A stretch of 64,000 nt of DNA from Neostapfia colusana (GCA_030760725.1 JASWHV010000005.1:30079241-30143240); one strand, 5' to 3'. Numbered from the stretch's first letter, positions 10,297 through 23,714 are shown. The notes: generated by a model from the sequence alone, not told the origin. Translations and numbers: made by a program.

Positions 10297-12251
10297 TCAT
10301 TGTTCATCCCTTCGTGAGCGACGACCACGAGGATGTCTCCCGTCAAGCGGATTTCCTGAAGGTCCAGCTTCAGCTGCTCCCATAACATTACTCTGAATAC
10401 AATTCTTGCAATTATGGCCAAATCCGTTGCAGTTGCTACATATCACTTGTACTGACGATGAGAACTCATCCATATCATTTCTTATGCATCTGGTTTTATG
10501 CCGACCATGCCTCTTCTTCAACCTCAAATAATCAGAGCCTCTTTTGAATTCAGGTTTTGGATCCTTGGTGCATGGACCAAAAATGCGATAACCAAATATC
10601 TCAGCGCGTCAGTTTCTCTTCAAAGCCTCCTTGAAGAAGTATTGTGAGACATACATGCTTGGAGATAATTTGCTCCGACTGCATGCAGCAATGACATGAG
10701 AACAAGGCCTATGGAGGAGCTTTGGCTTCATATGAGTACATACGACCGAGTTCTGATGAAGAACGCACTCGTGCACCGTCCGTTCATGTGTTTCAGAACG
10801 CCTGCCTCTGTCTCTGCACGTGATCTCGAACCTGTTCTCCACAGTCCCTGTTGGTTTCACACTATGTAAATGAGCCTTCTTAATCTTCTCATCTATGTAG
10901 TCAAAAATAAATTTTGAGAAAACCAAATTGGAATCCGCCATAAGTAGACATGCTTTTGTAAAACGATCATGAATGTACTTCATCGTTGTATTCAAGATTC
11001 ATTCAACAATATCAAGTAGTGGTGAAACTCTTGACCCATGTAGGACAAAGTTGTACACCTGTAGCAAAATAGTATTGATTTGTAGTATTCTTAAGTTTAA
11101 AAAGTACCAAAACTACTAATCATAATTCCGTACCTCAGCTAAATTAGTTGTTATAATTTGGTACATAGCACCATGTGTGTCATATAGCAACGACCACTTT
11201 TCTTTTGGCTCATTGTGAATCCAAAGCGAGAAGACTACAAAGACGTACAAAATTATCTTCATTATTATCCCGTTCAAGTACCTCCTGAGTTTGTTTCTTT
11301 GTCAGCTCAGCAAGACGATGCCACAAAGCATTGAACTTTTTCTCTTGATTATGACTACAAAAATGCTTAAACATGTTCATAAGTTGTTTGTTCTTGAAGT
11401 GAGTGTAAAAATTTACACCAAAGTGTCTCATGCACCACCTTGATTCTATATCCGGCAAAACTGGTGCAAGACAGCTCTTAGCGCAACCGTATTTGATATC
11501 TGTTATTGCCTTCAACAAACCAGCATGATGGTCATGTATGACACATACATTTTCTCGACCTTGCACTACATCAACTCTAACACGTTAGAGAATTCAGTAC
11601 CAACTGACAGCATTTTCACTCTCAACAAATGCAAAGGCCACATGCCAAATTTGATTGTCGCCATCAACTCCAATGGCCGCAAGAATTTGACCTTTGTACT
11701 TTCTAGGAATGTACCATCCATGAAAAGAATAGGCCTATGATAAATGCATTTATGCTTTGACCCAATGAAAAAGAATGCACGATGAAAATCAACTTTCCAG
11801 GAAGACTGGGGTTTGGAACATCTGCGATGTCAACAGCAGTGCCAACATTCCGACTTCTAACGGTATGCAGTAACTTAGAAAGATTATCATAAAATGCTTC
11901 GTAGGTACCAAATCTAGCCTCAATAACCTTCTGTTTGGCTTTCCAAGCTTTGGAGTAGCTTATGATATACATAAAATCTTGCTCAATTGTGTAGATGATT
12001 TATTTTATCTCAAACAAAATATTTTCAACCACACGAGCATACATGTGATTTGCAAAGAACTATGATGTCAGAGCCGTATTGCATTTCTCAAGATGTTGCA
12101 ACTCACATGTATGATCAATCATAATAGATCACTTCCACAGGGTACTCCACTTCTCTGCATATTCGCAAACACGAAATGGACAAGTTGTTGATAAACATCT
12201 AACATCGTAAAGTTTTTTAGTGGATCAGGAAACCATAAATGATCACTTCAC
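10297..12251 (-). pseudogene. MuDR-type (MULE) transposase, broken and N-terminally truncated
   Basis: Reading from the right on the - strand, a Cys/His segment CPFRVCEYAEKW with DHTCELQHLEKC fits the MuDR DNA-binding region. Next come ISYSKAWKAKQK and RFGTYEAFYDNL, the usual entry to the MULE transposase domain. FMDGTF (about 11715) and CVIHDHHAGLLKA (about 11540) carry the catalytic Asp residues. The SWIM zinc finger CTHMKPKLLHRPCSHVIAAC follows (about 10660-10740), then the C-terminal CCHC knuckle CSNCNGFGHNCKNC (about 10400-10440). In-frame stops occur around 11990, 12055 and 12115, a frame changes near 11700, and a non-coding break at about 11060-11200 may be an intron. The N-terminus is cut off where the LTR of element 4 begins. 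Confidence 0.85.
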
Positions 12252-12359
12252 TGAAAGACCAATATTTTTACGGGGTAGCGTACCCCGGGTACCCAAGGGA
12301 TGATTGACCAACCAACCATGACAAGACATGTGGATCCATGAAGTTTCTGCCCAAGGCGC
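12252..12359 (+). repeat. Element 4 5' LTR, first piece
   Basis: It opens with TGAAAGACCAATATTTTTAC directly after MULE sequence ending in TTCAC, and contains the small palindrome GGGGTAGCGTACCCC. It ends in GGCGC, the left copy of the target duplication made by element 1. Confidence 0.6.
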
Positions 12360-15300
12360 TGACACGACCCCACGGTCTTGTCGAGCCAGGATCACGCTGA
12401 GGGGTGCTGCGTTGCACAGCACCGGATAACACACATCAAAGGCATAAAGCGGAAGCAAAGTTTTATTACATAAACGAGTTTATCAACATTTTTACAACAA
12501 AATATGTTCAGTCTACACTCACGGGCGTAGACTACGCATCAAGTTCACGTTCAGCCCGTGAACGTGTCCTTGCTAGCACGCACGCACACTAACACGGCGG
12601 CGTGCACGACTCCCACTCAACGGGGTTCCCCTCCTGGGGTTCCGTCTCCTCCTCGGGAGTCCCTTCCTCATGAAACCCTGCAAAAGCTTCAAACGAAGCA
12701 GTGAGCACAAAGGCTCAGCAAGTCTGACCCGTCTCGCCTAAACATGAAACTTCTACATGAGGGATAACAGGTACATGAGGTAAAATAAGTTGCAAAGGAC
12801 TCGCCTAATTAGTGGAACCTTACTTTCAAGTTTTAGCAGCAGGTTGTGGAGAACCTTACACTAAGGCACAAGAGAGAGCCGCAATCAAACAATAAACACA
12901 TTTCTTTCATGTACTTTGCCCAAAGTTGAAAAAACTTTAGTTAGCTCTAAACTATAACAAATCATTAACAATCAAAGTCCATCTTTCAATCAGCAACATT
13001 TTAACATGTAACTAGCCTGTTCTTTTTACGTCACGGTACAGTGAACAAGTGGTACTCACTGAACGTGAGGGACGACGATTATAATCGATTTACACCTGCA
13101 GGGTTACCTGAATAACCCGTCACGTATGCCCGTACTCGATGTTGCCTACAGCAACCATCACGGACGCCGTACGCAACCACCTTTCACCCGTTAGCCAAAT
13201 ATTGAACTGGTCCCATCGTCCCGAGCAAGACGTCTCTGCACGCGCCTCTCAGTGCCGCCAGCCGATTTACACCTCAAGCTCTCAACCTACCCTCTGAACG
13301 ACGGGCAATGCCTCAATACCCAGCTACCCGAGTTACATCGGTTTCCCGGTTCCCATATATCCGGTAGGTCTTCGGTACTATTCTAGCTTGTTCAACAGGC
13401 CCGCACACGGCTCGCTCCTCAATCGACACAAGCAGAGCTATAGCACACAGGCCCCAAAGCCCTGCTGCCCTTACTCTCCGCTCGGTCTCATTTTTCTTGC
13501 CATGTGTATCATGTGCTATCTCTACCCGAGTCGAGTGCCTCTAGCCTATGCTCGTGAGTAGTTCCAACTACTCACCTTGTACCGAATCCTACTCTATCTT
13601 AGCATTGCAGTGGCTAACGAGGTTTTCAATCTTAATCCCAACCCATGGTGTTCTTGGCTATGCATTTGGAGTTTCAAACAAGACTCTAATGCAAGAAGTA
13701 ATGATACTCAAGTAAGTACTCAAAACAATAAAAATGGTAAAAAGGTTAATGCAAACCGGAGCTTGCCTTGCTGCTCTTGGTCGTAGGCTAGCTGCTCCTC
13801 CGGAGTAACGAAGTCTAAGACTTCGGGTTCCTCCTCGACCTTAGCGACTACATGAGATACAAGTACATGGATCAATTTAAATGCATTTGAATTGAATTTA
13901 AACTTGTGAAGTTTTGTAAGTCTTAGTAGACAGACCCAATGACTCTGAAATTTTTACTGTGGCTTGGTTACAACCTAAACAGAGACTTGGTAAAGTTTTA
14001 GTTGCAGCAAAGTTCATTTGAGCTCTCCACATATAATTATGTCCTTGAGGTTAATTGGAACTCTTAGGGTGTTCTAGGGATTTTCATGGAGCAAGCCATG
14101 ACTTTCTGAAAACTAGATTTTTCAGAGGGTTCTAATGGAGTTGGTCTCATTTAATCTGAAGGTTCCTAGCTAGAGATATGAGCTAAACAATTTCAGAGAA
14201 AATTCTGAAAATGTTTCTGAACATTTTCTATTTTCTCTGGAACAGTTTTATTAATCACACCATTAGGTGGATCAAAATATATCAAATGGATCTGAAATTT
14301 TTATGGTAGTTCAGGGATATTTTGGTGAACAACCCAGCAAAATTTCAGAATTTTCCCCCAAAGGATTCTCCAGTTAAAATTCCAAACAGTTTAAACATTG
14401 AGGAATTAATTCAGGATAAATAGGGATTTTCATGAAGTGAAACTTGATTTGCTGGAAAGTACTCAGAGAGCTGAATCCAACAAAATTTGGTTCACTCGAT
14501 TTGGAGCTTCGTAGCCAAAGTTATGAGGATTTGAAGTTTGAATGAATTCTCAAAATCGGGGAAAATGTTCAAATCTGCCGGTGGGTCCACGGGGACACGT
14601 GTTGGACGCTGGAGCGGCGGCAAACCGGGGTCTACGGGGTTTTTTGTGCCAGCACACCAGATCCGAGCCGCAGACTGATCCCGATTTAAAATCCGAGCCG
14701 CTGACAGACGGGACCCACTCCTTCGTCTACCTCTCGCCGCCCGCATTCTGCCGCCGCGGTACCTCGCCGGAGAGCTCGCCAGCAGCCTCTGTGGAGCTCC
14801 AAACTTCATGATTCTGTCCACCCCTGCCTACTTTCACTCGGGGAACATGATTCTGGGCTCAGTTCGTCATGAAATGGCCAGCGGCTGGTCGGCGACGAGC
14901 GGCGGCCTCGGGAGAACTTCGGTCGTGTCGGCCGACCTCCCTAGCACCTCAATCACTCGATCAACCGGTCGGAGAGCATCAGTGGACCTTAGGGAAGGTT
15001 GACATGAGCTTAAAGCAGCTCGGGGGAGGCCCAAAGTAGGCCCTCACCGTGCGCCCGATGCTTTCTGCATGATCCGCCGTTGGCAATCTTCGAAATATGT
15101 CGTGTACAGGGGTTCTCCGGCTAAAGGTTATGAAGGAAACTTGTGTGCTACCAGGTCTAGTCTGTGTAGGAGCGGATTGAGACTCTCTAACTCTTCCTAG
15201 AGTGTGAATTTGCCAGAACCACACCCGAAGGTCGGTCTGTACCGAGAAAGGGGAAAACTGGAAATTTACCGCCGGCGATCAAGCACTCGGGCTGTGGCTC

Positions 15301-16400
15301 GGAGGTGAGCAGCACCGATCACCAGCGCGTCCAGGGATGCCTTAGCTCGGGCGTGACAACCTCCCGGTTGGGCTGTCCACAGGAGCCCGAAGTGCGGCGG
15401 ATTTAGGTTACTGAATGGAGCTCTCGGTATAGCCGAGATCAACCGGTTTCAGCCGAGTTCTAGCGAGGGGGAAGAAGGAGGAAGGGTACCGTGCCGTAGC
15501 TCTGGAGGAAGCGGGGTGGCTGTGATCGGGGCTCTCCGATCAGTTCCGAGCGGCGGAGGAAAATTCCCGGCTCTGTGTTCTTGCAAGGAGAAAATGACGA
15601 GGGGGCTTTGACCATGGCGTGGGGCGCCTTAAGAAGACTCCGGACCGACCCTGGGTTCGCGTGCGGAGGCGTGAAGCAGCTGGTGGCGCCGGTTCTCCTC
15701 GGTGGCGCACGAGCAGCCCTCGGTGGCGTTGAACACAAAGAGGCAAAGTCCACTGCTTCGGTTGCAAGTTTTCAGCAGTCTATGACAGGTGGGTCCCACC
15801 CCCATTTTAACATCTGAGATTAACTCCATATCACTGTTGTAAACAGTAAGCCCTCAAATGCCCCTGGTGATTTGAATTATTCACCCCTGAGCCATTTGAA
15901 TTTGTTAGAATTCAAATTGGGTTTGGTTTTACTGAATTTCAGCACATATTCAGTTTGAAATTCAAATAAAGTTTGAATCTGCTACACTTAGCTCACGTCA
16001 AGATCAACTCCAAATGGTGTGAAAATTGGTGTGTGAGCTCACAAAAATGTGCTGAGTAAGAATATGCCTCCCACTTTTGAGCTCATGGGATAAAAACAGT
16101 TTGCATTTGAATTTGGGTTCAAACTACCCTCTTTCTAGCTATACCCAAAAGTACCTCAAAAAGGTTTTGAATTTGGGTGAAACTTGGCATGGACATTCCT
16201 AGCAATGTGTAGGAGTTTTCAACATGTCCAACCCCTATATGATGTATGTGGGAAATACCACTTTTGCATCTTGTGAGTTTATTCTCTAATGAGCATGTTG
16301 ATAATGGTTACTTGCTCTTCAAATGTGTTCATCAGCTTTCTTCAAATAAGGTGTGTGGTGATGAACACTTTAAAATGTGTCACAAACTGAGGCCCTTACA
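12360..16400 (-). repeat. Element 1 3' LTR
   Basis: On the + strand it opens TGACACGACCCC and closes GGCCCTTACA. It is bounded by GGCGC on the left and by the polypurine tract on the right. It is nearly co-linear with the other LTR at 23731-27780. It shares scattered blocks with LTRs A and B, for example around 13060-13140 against 51330-51390, so it is a related but distinct LTR subfamily. Confidence 0.92.
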
Positions 16401-16412
16401 TTCCTCCCTCTT
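16401..16412 (-). promoter_or_regulatory. Polypurine tract of element 1
   Basis: On the - strand AAGAGGGAGGAA ends directly at the TGTAAGGGCC that opens the 3' LTR. Confidence 0.85.
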
Positions 16413-16468
16413 ATAAGAATCTCGTCCCGAGATTATAAGGTGAAAATGAGAGGGAGGACGGTGGAAAA

Positions 16469-19400
16469 TTACCGGATATGCGACGTGAAAAAGTTGGGGT
16501 AGTTAGCGCGAAGAAATCCTTCGCTCTCGCATGTCGCTTCGTCCATGGAGTGATTACTCCATAGAACTTTGTAGAACCACAACATACGGTTGCGTGTGGT
16601 TCGGGCCTTTTCATCTACAATCTGAACCGGTTCCTCCCGATAGGTGAGATCCGGTTTCAGTTCTTCAATGTCCTCCAGCTGAATGGTAGTTGATAGCTTG
16701 AGACACTTCCTCAGCTGGGAAATATGAAAGACGTCGTGTACACCGGAAAGTGCTTATGGTAATTTCAGCTGGTATGCTACTGATCCACATCTTTCGGTAA
16801 TCTGGAATGGACCAATGAATCGGGGTGCCAACTTTCCTCTCACCCCAAATCTGTTTACGCCCTTCATCGGAAACACACGTAGGTATACGTGATCCCCGAC
16901 TTCAAATTGTATTGGGCGTCTTCTCCGGTCCGCATACTGTTTCTGTCGGGATTGGGCGGCTTTTAGGTTCGCTTGAATCAGCTGAACCTTTTCCTCCGTG
17001 TTGTTGACAAGGTCAATCCCAAAGGTAACCCTTTCACCAGACTCACACCAGTTCAATGGTGTGCGGCACTTTCTTCCGTATAGCGCCTCGTAAGGCGCCA
17101 TCTTGATGCTGTCTTGGTACCCATTGTTGTACGAGAACTCGGCTAAGGGCAAGTGATCATCCCAATTCTTGTCGTGGTTGATAGCGCAAGCTCGTAGCAT
17201 GTCTTCTAGAATCTGATTTACCCGCTCGGTTTGCCCATCCGTTTGCGGGTGGTATGCTGAACTACGGATCAGCTTCGTCCCCAATGCAGCATGCACCTGC
17301 TCCCAAAAACGGGACACAAATAAAGTGCCCCGATCCGATATGATGGTACGGGGTACGCCGTACAAGCATAGGATCTGTGAGATGTACATTTCAGCGTACT
17401 TCTTGGCGTCGTAGTTGGTGTTGACCGGGATGAAATGGGCAACTTTGGTGAGCCGGTCGACGATTACCCACACAGAATCATGTTTCTGAAAAGTGGTGGG
17501 TAAACCGACGATGAAGTCCATGCTCACATCTTCCCACTTCCAGGCAGGAACGCCCAGTGGTTGTAGCAGTCCCAGTTTCCTCCTATGATCTTCCTTCACC
17601 GTTCGACATGTATCACACTCGGACACGTACTTTGCGATCTCCCGCTTCATCCGTGTCCACCAAAACTTGCTTCTGAGTTCTTGATACATTTTGTTGCTGC
17701 CGGGGTGAATAGAAAACTTTGATAAGTGAGCCTCATCAAAGATTTTCTTCCGTAACTCCAGGTTACAGTGTACGATGATCCGGTCCTTGAACCATAGGAC
17801 GCCGTCTCCATCCTTCCGGAAACATTTCAGTTCCCCACTGTCTACACGTCTCCGCAAATGTGACATCCCTTGTCATTCTTCTGGGCTGCCGCTATCTCTT
17901 CACGGATAGTGGGGATCAATGCTAAGTTGTAGAGAGCTCCATGTGGAATCACATGCAGTGGTGGTTCGCTCTTTTCCAACGGTGTGATGGTCAGATTGTT
18001 GACGTGTGACTTGCGACTCAGCGCATCTGCCACTACGTTTGCCTTGCCGCGGTGATAATGGATCTCTATTTCGTAATCCTTTATCAGTTCCAACCATCTT
18101 CGCTGCCTCATGTTCAGCTCCTTCTGAGTGAATATGTACTTGAGGCTCTTGTGGTCGGTATATAAATGTATAAGGTTACCGAGTAGGTAGTGCCCCCACA
18201 TTTTTAGTGCAAGTACCACAGCAGCGAGCTCCAAATCGTGAGTTGGATAATTCTGCTTATGGTTTCTAAGCTGCCGTGACCCATACGCGACCACTCTTCA
18301 GTCTTGCATCAGTACACATCCGAGCCCAATGCCGGATGCATCGCAGTACACATCGAACGGTTTTGTTGTGTCTGGCTGCGCCAAAACCGGTGCTGATGTC
18401 AGGTCTTCACTAATGCCTTGAACGCTGCTTCACATATTGGACTCCAAACATATTTGGTAGCCTTCTTTAGCAGCTCCGTCATAGGCTTGGCAATCTTCGA
18501 GAAGTTCGGAATTAACCTCCGATAATATCCCGTGAGTCCGAGGAAACTCCGTACCTCGTGAACAGTTCTCGGGGATTTCCAATTCAGCACTTGTGTGATC
18601 TTACTCGGGTCTACAGCGATGCCCTCTGCTGAGATGATATGCCCGAGAAAAGGCACTTGCGGTATCCAGAATTTGCACTTGCTGAATTTCGTGTATAGCT
18701 TGTGATCCCGCAGCAGTTGCAAGACTATACATAGATGCTTCTTGTGATCTTCCTCCGACATGGAATATACCAGTATGTCGTCGATGAAGACCACGACAAA
18801 CTTGTCCAGCTCCGGCATGAATACCGAGTTCATCAAATACATGAAGTGAGCTGGAGCATTGGTGAGGCCGAAGGACATGACCAGGTACTCATAAAGCCCG
18901 TACCTTGTCGAGAAAGCCATCTTCGGAATGTCCTCAGCCCGTATCTTAATCTGATGGTACACGGATCTTAAGTCCATCTTGGAAAAGATCTTTGCTTCAA
19001 CCAACTGATCAAACAACATGTCGATCCGTGGCAACGGGTACTTGTTCTTGATGGTTACGGCGTTTAGTGGACGATAGTCCACGCAAAGTCGTAATGTCTC
19101 ATCCTTCTTCTTCACAAATAATGCCGAACAGCCCCATGGCGAGGAGCTCGGCCTAATAAAACCCTTCTCCAGGAGGTCTGTGAGCTGAGTCTTCAGTTCA
19201 GCCAACTCATTGGGCGCCATCTTGTACGGCCTTCAGGATATTGGCATGGTTCCCGGTGCAAGTTCAATCTTGAACTCCACCTCTCTATCGGGCGGCATCC
19301 CCGGTAAATCATCCAGGAATACGTCAGGTAACTCTCGGACCACTGGAATATCTTCCAATCTGATTGTTGTGGATTGATAGACACTTGGAAGTTTTATTTC

Positions 19401-19835
19401 TGGACTTTCCAGAAATAAGGAGTGAGATCCGTGCACTTCGGAGTTCAAGTGCACGATTCGAAGGACGGTGTCTAAAACAGAGCCGTGGCGGGTTAACCAC
19501 GACATCCCTAGAATGACATCGACCTTCTGTCCCTCTAAGATTATGAGAGACATAGGTTACACTCTACCCGCTAAGCATAATGGTACTTTGGAAACCATTA
19601 CGCTTGCTGAAATCTTCCCACCCGGTGAACAAACCAAATATGGACTATCGGTGGGTAGGATTGGCAAGCTGTGTTTAGCAATGAAAGCTTGGCTAATAAA
19701 GTTATGCGTGGCGCCTGAATCGAACAACACTATGGCGGGATGCTGGTGGAGTTGGAACATACCCGCAAGGATTGGCTCACCCTCCGGCACGTCCTCTATG
19801 GCAAGTAGGTGGACAGTGCCGGGCCTCGGGTTTCC
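16469..19835 (-). pseudogene. Element 1 pol: protease, reverse transcriptase, RNase H, integrase, chromodomain-like tail
   Basis: Domains in order on the - strand: protease with DSGATHNFIS (about 19700) and VDVILGMSWL; reverse transcriptase with RLCVDYRPLN, MSFGLTNAPAHF and FIDDILVYS (about 18785); RNase H with TDHKSLKYIF and GKANVVADALSR; integrase with a zinc-binding H-H-C-C segment ending CDTC, then MDFIVGLP, ISDRGTLF and DGQTERVNQ for the catalytic D, D and E. The tail after 16756 keeps VHDVFHISQLRKCL and a degenerate EATCESEGFL. Stops occur near 19554 (TAA), 19233 (TGA), 18295 (TGA) and 16754 (TAA). Frames change near 19838 (between gag and protease), 18400 (before RNase H) and 17850 (before integrase). 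Confidence 0.92.
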
Positions 19836-21040
19836 CGCCGCGCATTAGTAGGGTTCCGGGGCTGATTCCTCCCCGGAGGTTGTGATGCAACTCTGCCGCC
19901 TTGTCTCTCCGGACAACTGCTGGCGAAGTGTCCTGGGCGACCACACTTGTAGCATGTGACCGGTGCTTGGCCGGTGCTTGGGAGACGAAAGCCCGGCATG
20001 CGCTGCTGAGGTGCATACGAACGCGGCATCGCCCGCTGTTGCTGTTGTTGTTGCGGAGGTGGTGCTGGCAGTGCCGGCCTGAACGCCGGTGAAGAATAGG
20101 GCCGACTGAGGAATGGCATCGACCTTTGTGGTGGCTGCCAGCGTGAACCTGATGGTGGGCGATTCACCATCCGAAATTTCTGAGAAGGACCGCCTCCTTC
20201 TCCGCTGCTTTGCGGCGCGCTTCGCTTTCTCTCCGCCGCCGCTAACTCCTTGCCGGAGTCCTCCTGAACAATCGCAGCATCAATTATGTCATTTAGCCTG
20301 CCGTGATTGAACATCGCCAGTTTGTCCTTCAGGAGCGGGTTAAGCCCCTGGTAGAAGTGGTCCCGCCGCTTCTCATCAGTATCGGTGTGATACGACGCAT
20401 AGAGCGCGAGATCATTGAACGCCCTGGAATATTCCAGCGCGTTCCGGCTCCCTTGTTGCAGGTGTAAAAATTCCTGCGTCTTCCTCTTCATCAGACCCGG
20501 CGGTATGTGATATGCCCTGAAGGCCGTCCGGAACTCTGCCCAGGTCATAACTCGGTCGGTGGGCTGTGAAGCACTGTAGTTTGCCCACCACACGCTCGCG
20601 GATCCCTGGAGCTGCTGGAATGCGAACTGAGTCTTGCGCTGCTCACTTATTTGGAGCAGCCCGAACATCATCTCTATCGTGCGGAGCCAGTTGTCCGCAT
20701 CGAGGGGTTCATCCGCCATTGAGAATACCGGGGGATGAGTGGCTAAGAAGTCGGAGTAGGAGCTCTGTTGGCGATCCTCACGATCTTGACGCCTCTCTGG
20801 TCGAGACGTATTGGCAATGAGGGTCTGCAGCAACTCCGTATGCTGCTGATGAGAGCCCGCCATTGCTGCCACAATATCCGCCAAAGTAACCATTGGCGGT
20901 GGCGGTGGCGGTTGTTGCTGTGGTTGCTGCTGCTGTTGCTGTCCTGAGGAGTACTCGGGAGGCTGTTGGGAGGTTTCCCCCCCTTCACTAGAACCCCCAA
21001 CGTATGGGTTGGCACGAGTATGAGTCATTCTGAAATTCAA
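19796..21040 (-). CDS. Element 1 gag (capsid and zinc knuckle)
   Basis: 414 codons, uninterrupted. A Gln/Pro-rich segment (about residues 33-50) precedes the retrotransposon gag core, recognisable from ADNWLRTIEMMF, QGSASVWWANY, WAEFRTAFRAYHIP and FLHLQQGSRNALEYSRAFN. A CCHC zinc knuckle CYKCGRPGHFASSC follows at about residues 363-376. The protein would form the particle that packages element RNA. The frame runs out at 19796 just before the protease, where the usual gag-pol continuity is lost by what looks like a one-base change near 19838. The start at 21040 is followed by a normal gag N-terminus. The next ORF upstream ends 427 bases away. Confidence 0.9.
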   Translation of the reverse strand: MNFRMTHTRANPYVGGSSEGGETSQQPPEYSSGQQQQQQPQQQPPPPPPMVTLADIVAAMAGSHQQHTELLQTLIANTSRPERRQDREDRQQSSYSDFLATHPPVFSMADEPLDADNWLRTIEMMFGLLQISEQRKTQFAFQQLQGSASVWWANYSASQPTDRVMTWAEFRTAFRAYHIPPGLMKRKTQEFLHLQQGSRNALEYSRAFNDLALYASYHTDTDEKRRDHFYQGLNPLLKDKLAMFNHGRLNDIIDAAIVQEDSGKELAAAERKRSAPQSSGEGGGPSQKFRMVNRPPSGSRWQPPQRSMPFLSRPYSSPAFRPALPAPPPQQQQQQRAMPRSYAPQQRMPGFRLPSTGQAPVTCYKCGRPGHFASSCPERQGGRVASQPPGRNQPRNPTNARRETRGPALSTYLP

Positions 21041-21467
21041 AACAGCAGCGATCAGTACATGTCATACTTAAAATTCCATATGCAACAGTAGGTATGGAAG
21101 TGACGCATGAATAATTTGCACAACATTCACATATATTGATAAAGCATAAACTTTATACAAGATACATTATTCTTGGGTCTCCGAGAATTCGTGCTCATGT
21201 CGTCACTATCTACACATATGCTACCGCCTACACGACATGTCACCGATTACAAAAGTTGGGTTACACTACTCTAGCTGCCCTACTTGGCAACCGTAACCCC
21301 CTACTCGGAGTAGAACTCGACCTTCTGCCAGTCGTCCTCCTCCGGTACCTCTGCTGGTGGCTCCGTTCTACTACCTCCTCTCCCATCTCAGGTTCTCCAA
21401 TTGCCGGAAGACCCAAGACCACCGGTATGCCCAATACCGGAGGTACGAGGTCCTGCAACGCGTGCAC

Positions 21468-22244
21468 CTAGTCCATGGCTTGGTTGTAGTCTTCTTCCCA
21501 GCCTTGCCCTTCCTCGATAGTGTCGTCCTGCTCTTGAGTAAGGACCTCATTCTGCTGGGTCAGAACCTGCACCTGTTCTTGCAGCGCCGCGATGTCAGCA
21601 CGGTTTTTCTTCTTCGCCTTCTTCAGACGATGCAACTGATTATACTGTTTGTTCCATCGCTTGATCGTCGGAAGGAGCACATTGCGGAGTGCGCTGTGAG
21701 CACTCTCGAAATGGTCTCCACGGATTGCGCTTTCTTTGAGCTTTGCGGCGAGATGCTCCGTATGAACAGCTTGGCTGTCCATCACGGCCTTTCCCGCCCT
21801 CATCTGGAGGCTAAGGTTTGCCTCCGCGAGGTTGTACCTTGGGCAACCCGGATCAGTTGCCTCCCGGTACCTCCCTTCCCACAAATGATGAGCCCGTCCC
21901 TCCACTGGAATGAGTGCGTATGGAGTGCCCTCCATCGCTCTCACGTGTAGCTGGCAGAAACGTGACATGGTGTCACGGGCTGCCACTTGCCACATTCCCT
22001 CGGGTTGTCTACCTCTCACCGTGACGGTGAACGGCGCCCACCCGGGTGGCGTATGTCCTGCAGGAACGTCGACATGGATTGTCCACGTCTTGTTCCCCTC
22101 CTCGCCTTCTTCCTTGGCGAAGTACTGCAGCATCTTGTTGTACCCGAAATATTGAAGCATCTGCCTTAATGCTTCTGGATAGCCGCTGTGGTGAGAACAG
22201 TGAGACTCCACCCACCCGTTCTCGAACTGTTTATCCGCTGTCAT
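21468..22244 (-). CDS. Element 1 extra ORF upstream of gag, coiled-coil protein of unknown function
   Basis: 258 codons, open from ATG, on the same strand as gag and lying between the primer binding site and gag. The first half includes WTIHVDVPAGHTPPGWAPFT and a segment WQVAARDTMSRFC to GTPYALIPVEG (residues about 85-116). The second half, from about residue 140, is helical in character and ends in a coiled-coil-like stretch (LKKAKKKNRADIAALQEQVQ). It has no gag, protease or polymerase motif. A related ORF occupies the same place in element 2 (35457-46040), sharing the pattern A-D-C-T-L-P-E followed by a helical tail. That two divergent elements keep it suggests a role in the retrotransposon cycle. 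Function unknown. Confidence 0.75.
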   Translation of the reverse strand: MTADKQFENGWVESHCSHHSGYPEALRQMLQYFGYNKMLQYFAKEEGEEGNKTWTIHVDVPAGHTPPGWAPFTVTVRGRQPEGMWQVAARDTMSRFCQLHVRAMEGTPYALIPVEGRAHHLWEGRYREATDPGCPRYNLAEANLSLQMRAGKAVMDSQAVHTEHLAAKLKESAIRGDHFESAHSALRNVLLPTIKRWNKQYNQLHRLKKAKKKNRADIAALQEQVQVLTQQNEVLTQEQDDTIEEGQGWEEDYNQAMD

Positions 22245-23714
22245 CTGTAAAAATATATTTGAGAAATGTCAAATATTTATTTTAACAGTAAACCATTGAG
22301 TTATAACACAAAACATGTTATTGAACCCATAAAATTTGGAAACATAGTTCAAATTTAAACAAATTTGACTGCTGATCTGCTGTCCAACATGATAGCCCTG
22401 ACCAGTTTCCATTTCAACCTGATTTAGGCCATGCTAAAGACAAAACCAATTCTGGAGCTCCACATCAAAGTTAAAGGTAACTTTAATAGATTTCCAGAAA
22501 GTATTTGCTTGGCCTAAGATCTGTCCTGGTTCAAGAGTTATGAGATGTCAAAGTTGGATTTCTGGAGAAAATTGGACAGCACCTCCCTGCTTTAGGTACT
22601 GATTTGATCCAAGAATTCCAGTTAATTCTGCTCCCAATCTGACAAACTTTCTGTTACAAAGCTGTAACCCATCTCTTAATCTTTCCAGAACTACTTCATT
22701 TTCTATTTTTGGATTTTTATGAAGGAAGTTATGCTCAATTTACAGAGAGTCTTTGCTCTGCCATTTTTTCTGGACAGTTTCAACTCCACTGCATTTTTCG
22801 ATTGGTTAAGTGATGAAACACCTCTGGACCTCAACAGAAAAGTTGTAAAGCTCTTCTAAAGCTTTCCATAAATGTATCATATGACCCCAACCTCGAAAGA
22901 GCTCAACCTCTAACCTCTGATTAACTTCAGCCTTCTAATAGCTGAAAACAGGGTACTCTGTCCTTACTAGCTTATAAGTTGAAAAATTGTTAACTTTGAA
23001 TGTCCTAATTAAGGGAAGGAGTTACAACAAGTTTCAGTGCTCTGGATCAAAACATTCCAGTTTTACAATGAAGTTGTCCATTTAGTGGAGTGTGACGTCG
23101 ATGCGTCACCAAAGCATGTTGATACTACGTCCTCGCAAAGAAAAACCTATACCGGACTTAGCCGGCTTCGTTAGTTCAGTGGCACTAAGCATCACTCGCA
23201 CACGAAGGCTACACGTCTACCGTTTTATGGTTAGACTACCTGCAGATAGTTCACACAATCGTCAGACTCGGCTGCACACCGAGCCCGGTATCCATACAGT
23301 TCGTACACCCGGCCGTCATCACTCGCCCGGATGTTCTCAAGCCAAACATGCCTTGAACTACGTGTTCACGTTACTGACCACGTGACGGGGTCTCCCAAAT
23401 CGTACCACACACGCCAGGGACAGACGTTGCTCGAATACCCCAAACGACATGAAGAGTCGTAGAGGATATTAAAGCGGGTCGGGTTACCTGCCACCCGTGG
23501 AGCTCCACCCTTTAGCTTCTGCGCACTGGTGGACAGCGCTTACGTGCACCCCCCAAGACATAAAGCGCCCCAAGATGCACGATTTTCCGGCAAAAGCAAA
23601 TAGGTTAGTATGCCACTTTCTATACACTAATAACATCCTTATATGGGCTACTAACTCGTTCCTAACTGGATTTTTGAAAAATATGACCTTTTTAGTGCGT
23701 TAAACCTCAAGCGA
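22245..23714 (-). other. Element 1 leader between primer binding site and the extra ORF
   Basis: 1.5 kb without a plausible coding sequence. It would be the 5' untranslated leader and packaging region of the element RNA. Short ORFs here have no recognisable motifs. Confidence 0.6.
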